A stretch of DNA of 64,000 bases from Nemania diffusa (lineage: Eukaryota; Ascomycota; Sordariomycetes; Xylariales; Xylariaceae), in NCBI GenBank assembly GCA_038501195.1, contig JBBPUQ010000008.1, forward strand, positions 3,296,501-3,360,500, written 5' to 3'. Below, one piece after another: positions 56,243 to 64,000 of the stretch; the first letter of the stretch is position 1, and every line of letters starts with the position of its first letter. The notes under the pieces are model-generated. The model saw nothing but the letters and a program-made list of their open reading frames with translations, ran no database searches and had not been told where the DNA came from. Position numbers and translations under genes: made by a program.

Positions 56243-56338
56243 ATGTATCCGTCTCATTGTTGCCAATGCGGTGGTGTGTTCGTCATTAACACGAGCTGCT
56301 CGTGGTGCAAGCACCAGGAGTGTGCCAAGTGCTGCTAA
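56243..56338 (+). CDS. 31-residue, eight-cysteine zinc-ribbon-like peptide
   Basis: A complete ATG-to-TAA frame of 31 residues with cysteines at 6, 7, 9, 19, 22, 27, 30 and 31 and a histidine at 24. The arrangement C-C-x-C ... C-x2-C-x-H-x2-C-x2-C-C looks like a compact zinc ribbon or treble-clef, similar to the Cys-x2-Cys-Gly and Cys-x-His-x2-Cys pattern of many small fungal proteins. No signal peptide is present, so an intracellular zinc- or metal-binding role is more likely than a secreted effector; a metallothionein-like role is also possible. A TATA box and a fungal-type leader precede it. No function is known to me, and it is too short to be certain it is translated. Confidence 0.5.
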   Translation: MYPSHCCQCGGVFVINTSCSWCKHQECAKCC

Positions 56339-57831
56339 AGAGTTCTCATCGCCGCTCGCAAGAAATGAACAGAGATCAAATGTCCGTCGCTGCTTGCCCT
56401 CTTCGCCCTCCTGGACCCAACCCGCTAACTTCAGCTCAGCTTTTTGAAGATCTCGTCAGCAGCATGAGCGAATATACCACTACGGCGTCGAGTAGAGGCC
56501 GTGAGAAACTGAATTATTACACACGAATATTTCGTTAAAGCAAGGCCGAGCCGAAGTCGCTTGGTTGAGTGTGGCCGCGCGAGAATGAGAAACGCGAATT
56601 TGACGGGTTGAGCATAGGCGTTCATCTATCTATCAATCTCCTTGGAACGTGGCGTTTGGATCGGAAGAACCCTGCTCGTTTAAAAGTCTGGCATTATTGT
56701 ATAACGGGTGTTGCGATGTACGATAACAAGCGATTCGGACTCGACAGCACATAGATACCCTTTAATTTCGGTTACACGTTTTGATTTCAAGCAACTTTGC
56801 TAGTACAATGAGCTCCGAGGTGATAGTTCATTCGACATGTCACATAATGAGTGCTAGTGGGCGCCACAGTGTTTCTAGGCTTCTAAAACAGAGCGAAAAG
56901 TTAATATCGGTCTATCCATCTCAACTTCGTAATCAGTTAATCATGCCATAGCCTTTACACCGGCCGCCTAAGTGAGTGCATATTCCATGTTCTCCACGCC
57001 GGTAATTATAAAATAGCGGGATCCTAGCTCAATAAACATACCTCCAATACGTAAGCATCGTTCGATACCTTCTCTCTCGCTAATTCAATATGGGGAATAG
57101 ACTAGACTACTGGAAAGACGCGTTGGGTCTTAGAAAGCTATCCCAATATAGGAAGACATGGTATGAATTGTATCGGATACTTGCTATTCAATATTCATCA
57201 CTATCACCTACGTCATTCTAAATCAATAGGTAGGAGGTAAATGTTTCTTGTGATTGTGGTGCATTTTGTATCACGTAGGCTATATATTCGGTCCGTTTGC
57301 CTCGATGCCTTCCGATGCCAAGTAAATCAAACGGAACACTGATCTGTAAGCCGTAGTCCCGTCTCTCTCACTTCCGGCCTAGGGTATATTCACGGGGCTG
57401 AAGAAGTCAAGTCTGTTCTATTACCTAGCCTTATTTACTTTTGTAAAGTAAGGGTTATTTGGCTGTTGTGTATTGAGCTTAGGCTTTTTATTGTTCATTT
57501 CACTCCCGTTGTTCATGCATCTACATAGAGCACTGAGGTATAAGGCAGAGTAGTTCTAGTTAGACGTTCTATGTCATATCCGCTGTGTATCTAATGATAC
57601 TGGGTAGTAGGTAAACCAAATATAATTCGCCCTTCTAACATTGCTAATAGAGCAAGTGTAATTGCCGTATTTTTATATTCATACTCTTGAAATGCTAGAC
57701 TCCGGGATGCTATACCTTACGCACACAAACTACTCTACGTAGGGCCCCTGCACCCCTCTTACCATACTTGCAAACTGGGTCAATGTTGAACCTCTCAAAG
57801 TAGGTCACATGAATAAACGGAGAAAAAATAA
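56339..57831. other. Intergenic region
   Basis: 1.5 kb with no recognisable gene. It contains the 3' side of the peptide gene and the 3' UTR of nitrite reductase. AT-rich, without repeats that I can see. Confidence 0.55.
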
Positions 57832-60800
57832 TCACCACTCGGGCGCGGCGCCACACCCGCCAGCGGGAAGCTCGCGAAAAGTCTTCTGCGCCGGGAGGTC
57901 ATTATCAGCAGCAGCGAGGGGCCTGACGCCGACCTTCTTGGCCCTGCGGCCCTTGAACCCGATCTTCCGATCGAGTTCGGCGAATCCGCCAGGCGAGCGG
58001 GAGGCGTCCGCGCCCGAATCCCCCTTCCTCACCTTCCACCGGGCCGTGCCGAGCTCGGCGTCGAGCTCGGCGACGGGCGGCAGCTTGATGTACACGAGGC
58101 CGTCGGCGCGCTCCTCGGCTGCGAAGGTGGCGATGGAGAGCGCGGCGTCGTTGGCGCAGGACCCCGAGGCGAGGTCGAAGTTGCGCTTGTGGAAGGGGCA
58201 CGACACCCAAGGGGCCTTGGGGCCGCCGCCGCCGCACGGCTCTTTCGTCTCCGCCACTGCTGCTGTCGTTGGTATCGGTGTTGCGCCGGAAGGCGAGGAG
58301 GGGGGAGGAAGAGGAGGCGTCCCGGGTGGCGTGGGCGGTAGGGCGGCCTGCCCGATCAGCCCCTCCGACAGCGCGAAGGTCCGCTTGTGCGGACACATCT
58401 GCTGCGTCGCGTAGTACTGCCCCCGGACGCGCCACAGCGCGAGCTGCGTGTCGCCGCGCTTGATACTCGCCGAGATGCCGCCCGGCGCGTCGTCCGCGCC
58501 TGCGAAGTGGCTCGCCGCGATGACGGGCTGCCACGCCGTGCTCGACCAGCGGTCCCTTAGACCTTTGAAGTCGTCGGTCGCGGGCTCGCTGGGCCAGAAC
58601 ACGGGCCGGCTCTGCCCGCGGTCGACCTCCGTCTCGGCCGTCTCGAGCGTCTCGGCCGTGTTGGCGAACTGCCGGAACTTGGAGGCGATGGCCGGGTCCG
58701 CGACGGCCTCGGCCCACTCGTCGAAGAAGGAGTCCACGAGCGCCTGCATCTGCGACTCGAGCGAGGCGCAGATCCCGAGCTTGTCCTCGAGGATCACCGT
58801 CTTGAGGTACGCGAGGCCGCCGGGGAGGGCTTCGAGCCAGCGCGCCGTGCGCTGCAGCTTGTCGGCGGTCCGGATGTAGAACATTAGGTAGCGGTCTAGG
58901 ATGGGGACCACTTCGGACGGCGGCACGTCTTTGGCGAGGAGCTCGGCGTGCTTGGGGCTCGCGCCGCCGTTGCCACCTACGAAGATGTTGAAGCCCTTTT
59001 CCGTGGCGATAAGACCGAAACTATGGACTTGTTAGCAGGTATAGACTCTGTGGCTTTCCTCGGGTGAAGGCGAGAAAAGGTTTGGGAAGAAAGGGAGCAG
59101 ACATACTCCTTACTCTGCGCCTCGGCGCATTCACGCACGCATCCGCTGACACCGCCCTTGATCTTATGGGGAGCGCGGACGCTCTTATACCGCTCTTCGA
59201 CACGCACGGCCATGCCCACGCTATCGCCCACGCCGTACCGACACCACGTGCTGCCGACGCAGCTCTTGACGGTGCGCAGGGACTTGGCGTAGGCATGTCC
59301 GCTCTCCATGCCGCCCTTGCCAAGCTGTCTCCATATGTCGATCAAGTCCTGCTTCTTGGCCCCGAACAGGTCGATGCGCTGCCCGCCCGTGATCTTGGTG
59401 TACAGGTTGTACGCCTTCGCCACTTCGCCGATGACGATCAGGTGCTCGGGCAGGATCTCGCCGGCCGAGACCCGCGGGACCACCGAGTACGTACCGTTGC
59501 GCTGGATGTTGCCTAGGTACCGGTCGTTCGTCTCCTGTAGGCCGTGTAGCGGCCTGCTCATGACGTGCTTGTTCCAGAGCGACGCGAGGATGCTCCCCAC
59601 GGCTGGCTTGCACGTCTCGCAGCCGTCGGAGCCCGCGTCCTTGCCTGCATTGCGCATTACCTCTGCTAGCGTCTTTAGCTGCTTTACTGCGATGATGTTG
59701 TACAGGTCCGCGCGGGAGTGGGCGAAGTGCGCGCAGAGGTGGTTCGTGACCTCTGCGCCCAGGGCCTTCATCGCGGTGTTGAAGATGCTCGTCACGAGCG
59801 GCATGCACCCGCCGCACCCCGTGCCGGCCTTCGTGCACGCCTTGACCTCGCCGACGGACTTGCAGGTGCCCTCCTTGGCCGTCCGGACGATGTCGCCCTT
59901 GCTGACGTTGTGGCACGAGCAGATCTGCGTGTCGTCGTCGAGGTCGGAGCCCCCGTCGTCGTCGCCCTCTTTCTTTGCGCCGAGGATCAATTGCGACGGT
60001 GGCATGCCGAGCTCCTTCTGGCCCTTGACCATGGGAACTAGCTTGACGTAGTCGCTCGTGTCGCCGATCATCATGCCGCCGAGCAGGAACCGCCCGTCGG
60101 CCGTGAAGAGGTATTTCTTGTACACCTGCGCGAACGGGTCTTTGTAGACTAGTGCTTGGACCTGCGGGAGCGGCTTCTCCCCGGTTGGGCTCGACGCCTT
60201 CGTCCGTGCTGCCTTCGCGGGCAATGAACTAGGTCCATCTCGGTCGGCGAAGAAGTCGCCGAAGCTAGCTACATCGACGCCGAGGAGCTTGAGTTTTGTG
60301 CTCAGGTCGGGCCGCTTGAAGGATCTGGGTTGGTGTAGCTTGGCTTGTGTGAGGTTGAAGGAGAGCACATCCGCCATCTCGATACCTGGAGCTATGAGAC
60401 CGAACGTCTGGTTCTCCCAGCTCGCGCATTCGCCTATGGCGTAGATGTCTGGGATACTCGTTGACATGTCGTTGTTGATAAGGATGCCACCGCTTCGCTC
60501 AGAGCATTTGATACCTGCCTTCAACGCGAGTTCGTCTCGTGGCCGTACACCTATCGCGAAGCAGATAGTCGAGCAGGCCATTTCCTCGCCGTCCTCGAAT
60601 ACTACGCCCGTGACAGTATTGTCGTCCCGGTCTGTCTTGATCCTCGCGACCCTCCTCGTCAACATGATGTCGATCCCGAGCTCCGTGACTTTCTCAACGA
60701 CGAGGTTCCCGGCCTCGGAGTCGAGCTGCCGACTTAGCACCCAGCGGTTCCGCTCAACCAGCTTGACTTTTTCGAAACACTTCAGGTCGAGCATGGCGGC

Positions 60801-61443
60801 CGCGGCTTCGAGCCCTAGCAAACCGCCGCCGACTACGACGCCTACCGTCCCTTTGCGGACTTCCCCGAACTCTATCAGCTTCTGTAGATCGTCTATCGTG
60901 CGGTAGACGAAGACCCCGTTTGCGTCGTGACCGGGCGTATGAGTCGGTAGTATTGCGTCTGAGCCCGTGGCAAGTACTAGGATGTCATAGGCAACGACCT
61001 CGCCATTCCCGCACGTCACCGTCTTATTGGAAGAATCGATTTCCGTGACTGGTGTGTTAATATGATAGTTGAGCTGATTTTCGGTAGCATGGTTGGCGTA
61101 CTACATGTTTCTTATTAGTGCTTCGGTGTTTCTACAAAGTCTCTCTTGTGAGGACTGTGCCATTCGTACCCATTCCCGCGGATTCAAGTATAGATTCTCA
61201 ACCTTCCGGTGGCCGAAGAAACTCGTGAGACCGACACGGTTGTATGCGAAGTGAGGTTCGTCGCCAATGACTATGATGTCGTACTCGCGAGCTCTGGCGT
61301 CTAGTTTCAACACCTTCTCTCTAGGAACTAGATTAGTCTGGGGTTCTTCTCGAGAGCTTTGCTCTGGGCATATCTCACATAAAAGCTATCCCGACCATGC
61401 CGAGGCCGACGACAACCAGCCTAATCCTCTTGCTAGCGGCCAT
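57832..61443 (-). CDS. niiA: Assimilatory nitrite reductase [NAD(P)H]
   Basis: Four exons (61443-61379, 61320-61170, 61100-59107, 59020-57832; introns 58, 69 and 86 bases) encode 1132 residues. In order: an FAD/NAD(P)H disulphide-reductase-type module ([12 protein letters not shown], then [14 protein letters not shown]); a BFD-like [2Fe-2S] region ([11 protein letters not shown] ... GTGCGGC); the nitrite/sulphite reductase ferredoxin-like repeat; the sirohaem/4Fe-4S ligands (CVGSTWC and GCVREC, just before intron 3); and a C-terminal Rieske domain with CPH (946-948) and CPFH (1011-1014). The enzyme reduces nitrite to ammonium in the cytosol during nitrate assimilation. A Pro/Gly/Thr-rich insertion separates the two Rieske motifs. 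GATA and NirA-type sites lie upstream. The nitrate reductase gene, often adjacent, is not in the window. Confidence 0.96.
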
Positions 61444-64000
61444 GATGAATGAATACTCAGAGCGCAAGCTGCTACGTTGAGGTGTTACGTCGGCACTATA
61501 CAAAAACTTGTGGAACAAAACTCTAAAACAGTAATGCACAACTTCACAGGCGCTCAACAAAACTCTTCAACAACGAGGGGCTCAAAATCAGAGAGGACGG
61601 CATGAGCGCTACACACAAAATAAAGAAGACGGAAGATAGCACACAAGCACGCAGATTACCATGGTATCACGAAGTAGTCTGACCTCAAGCAGCAGCTAAT
61701 TTTTGCATCGTCGTAGAGAGATCAGGAGATGCGCATCTCCGGGGGAAGGCTGCTATAGGTACCATCTACCAATATATAGTCGACAGGACAAAAGAATGCA
61801 ATCTCATGTTATAACTTCAGGTGAGCTCTCATTGGACAATCGAGACTTGGCTCGCTCGGCATTGCGTGGTTCCCCCGCTGAACGGCTCAACTGATACAGC
61901 GTCAGCGACATCTCCACGGATATCCCCCAATACCGAGTTCTACCCGGACATGTCAGGGCCCGGAGTCTCACAGCTCGCAGCGTCGTGAGATCTGGGGCCT
62001 GTTTGTGTTTGCGGGCCGGCTGTTGATAAGGGGACTTAGCGCAAACACGACGAGCCAATGAAGGGCCTCAGTTCCCACGAAGGCAAACACCGCGGAGATA
62101 ACGAGGCATTAATTATGAGACGTCTGCATTGATGACGAGATCCTCTTCTGGTTGGTTATCTTATCATCGGTAGCCAAGTTATCGGCCGAAAGGGTTTTGC
62201 ATAAGACGTCCGTTTATCTTCGACGTCGTTATACCTATTTAGTACTTATTTATAAAATAAAGGCTTCTATTGCGTCTATTCTCATCACCTGATCTCGTCT
62301 TATATTTCTCACGCACCTTCGTCGAGTGGCAATTGACACGAAAGTGTCTAGATCTGCAGGAAGAGCAGAATAAGGAATGCTACAATGCAGCGTGCATCGG
62401 GGAGCGAGTTTGCGAGGTACATATTACCAATCTCGCCATCGATTCTCCTGCATTGCGACTCTGCATGCGCTCTGCGGCGCCTCAAGGGCGCGGGCGGTCT
62501 AAATAGCACGAGGCAGCCGTCCATTGTGGCAGCTCTGCAGATCCTGTTGGTTCTCAATCCTGCATGAAAATCAATCATTGCGTTGCGTGGTCATGCATGT
62601 TCTCTTGATAGAATATGTTTCACGAACCTTCATGTTGGGACGTAAGGCCATGTGGGATCTAGGGTGGTATGTTGTCAGCACGCGAACGGTGAGAGATGCA
62701 CAATCCCATAATTAGAACACCGAGACGTTCGCGATAAATGTGCCCCTCGCTCAGCGGCTTAAATTGGAATACCGACATTCAAATCTCTGCCTCATGCTCT
62801 GAGATTTGGTCGCACGCTTTAGTGTCGTAGGAAAAGGATTGGAAAGCGAATCCAGTGGGGATTTGGAATGAAAGTTGCCTATTCAACTAGTATTCAACTA
62901 GTGTAAGTGGCAGACGGAATCACGACATTCCTCTTTGTTGTAAGGCTGCAGTTCTTGTCCCATAACAGCTAGCCATGTTGCTTGTTGCCTGATCCCGAAA
63001 AGGATCAATAGATTAGGTAGTGCTAGGGATACCTGTAGGCGATAAGTCGTACGTATGCCTTGTTAAATTGAGGGTTCTCGGATCAATGGGTCGCCAAATT
63101 ATCGTCACGGACAGGCTTGCCGAGCGACGAGGCGCTAATAGTGTAGATTCGACCAAAACAATTGCTAATTACCGAAAAGTAAGACCACGTCTTCGCTTCC
63201 TTCTAGAAGACTAGCGACGCCTCGTAACTTTTGAGTGTTCGTGGGAGTGGAAAACTCGGCTGTGAGAAGGCGGTAGCGTGACTCTACTGCCAGCCAGCCA
63301 GCGTTGGCCCGCGTGAGAGGTGGAGGCATGCCTCGACGGGAGTAAGGATCGCTCGCGTATCATCGGGATCACGCCCGCATTATCGTTCAACCCGGCCCGG
63401 CCAACATGATGGAAGCTGGAAGGTGATGAGGCCTCGTGTAGGCCTTGATTCTAGAAGAATACCCAGTTGGGTACAGAACCCGAAATCTGGGAAAGAACTT
63501 TTAGTGTTAGGTTGGTGGACGCGTGCGCGCGCGACCTACGAATTCCACTCTTAGTTAGCTGCTCGTTTGCATATCGCGGAGGATTGCATCGGCGGGCCCG
63601 GATCCTGGAAGCCGTCAAACACGAGAGAATCCCATCTCGGCCTCGAAAGCTCAGAGACTACGTCATCTAGCAATAGAAGTTAATTGGTGAGATACACATA
63701 CCTACTGTATCAAATTAGCAGTGAGACATGCTCCGTCTGGCTTGGCCGATGAGGATGTTAATTTGAGCTAGGAACTATGAAAAAGGATGAGTCCAGGGCA
63801 GATAAGGCTGTCTTTCTTTTCGTCATATGTCGAGCGAGCCTGCCTACCCACCTGGTCTAATAATAAGAATATCAAGTATGCATCCCTACCCTCTCCTGAG
63901 CTGAGCAGGACCCTGGGCTGGAAACCCCGGTTTCCGAGGCCGAAATGGGAAATGTTCTAGAAAGGGGGATGAGCGACGTTCCATGCATGCAGCGCCCCCA
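61444..64000. other. Nitrite reductase promoter and further intergenic DNA
   Basis: 2.5 kb with no recognisable gene. The first ~750 bases are the nitrite reductase promoter. A stretch at 62740-62790 has tRNA box A/B-like words (CGCTCAGCGG, ATTCAAATC) but no tRNA fold. Frames to the right are short and show no motif. Confidence 0.5.
62024..62183. promoter_or_regulatory. AreA/NIT2 GATA cluster with NirA-type site
   Basis: Five HGATAR elements, at 62024-62030 (TGATAAG), 62096-62101, 62156-62161, 62160-62166 and 62179-62184, lie 580-740 bases upstream of the nitrite reductase start. CCGCGGAG at 62090-62097 is the reverse complement of the NirA consensus CTCCGHGG and abuts one GATA element. In Aspergillus and Neurospora this pairing gives nitrate induction (NirA/NIT4) and nitrogen de-repression (AreA/NIT2); use here is inferred. 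Confidence 0.6.

Overview
The window is nuclear DNA of a filamentous ascomycete, most likely a Sordariomycete. Evidence for this is short introns (54-125 bases in most genes) with GT...AG ends and CTAAC/CTAAT-type branch points, and fungal-specific families: a HET-domain protein, an AP-1-like factor with a cysteine-rich C-terminus, a full-size PDR-type ABC transporter, and an assimilatory nitrite reductase with a C-terminal Rieske domain. I reconstructed exon structures by hand from splice signals and reading-frame continuity. No RNA evidence was available.

Layout. 2.7-16.1 kb is gene-dense and rich in RNA-processing and ribosome-assembly genes: a GPATCH1-like G-patch protein (+), UTP14 (-), mitochondrial ribosomal protein mL41 (+), a long HSL-type alpha/beta hydrolase (-), TSR2 (+) and a BSD-domain protein (-). 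They are arranged as alternating convergent and divergent pairs. 19.5-21.4 kb holds the YAP1/PAP1-type redox bZIP factor. 24.6-26.8 kb holds a HET protein that carries a WW-like motif. 27-33.5 kb is an AT-rich gene desert with at most decayed transposon fragments. 33.5-43.4 kb holds the ABC transporter, a zinc-less MDR oxidoreductase and a GNAT acetyltransferase (all +). 44.1-47.7 kb is a 1200-residue, mostly disordered conserved fungal protein (-). 47.7-57.8 kb is gene-poor; in it I find a broken reading frame with four in-frame stops, an eight-cysteine 31-residue peptide gene with its own TATA box, and a possible decayed relative of that peptide. 57.8-61.4 kb is the nitrite reductase gene (-), with GATA-factor and NirA-type sites upstream.

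Function. UTP14 and TSR2 both act in small-subunit maturation (U3 processome; 20S pre-rRNA cleavage and eS26 delivery), and mL41 is a mitoribosome subunit. YAP1, the PDR transporter and the MDR oxidoreductase are a plausible stress-and-efflux set, but nothing in the sequence shows that they are co-regulated. Nitrite reductase stands alone here; its usual partner, nitrate reductase, is not in the window.

The most interesting items are the small Cys-rich peptide gene, the WW-like insertion in the HET protein, the proline-rich insertion between the two Rieske ligand motifs of nitrite reductase, and the RIP-like broken frame near 50.5 kb.
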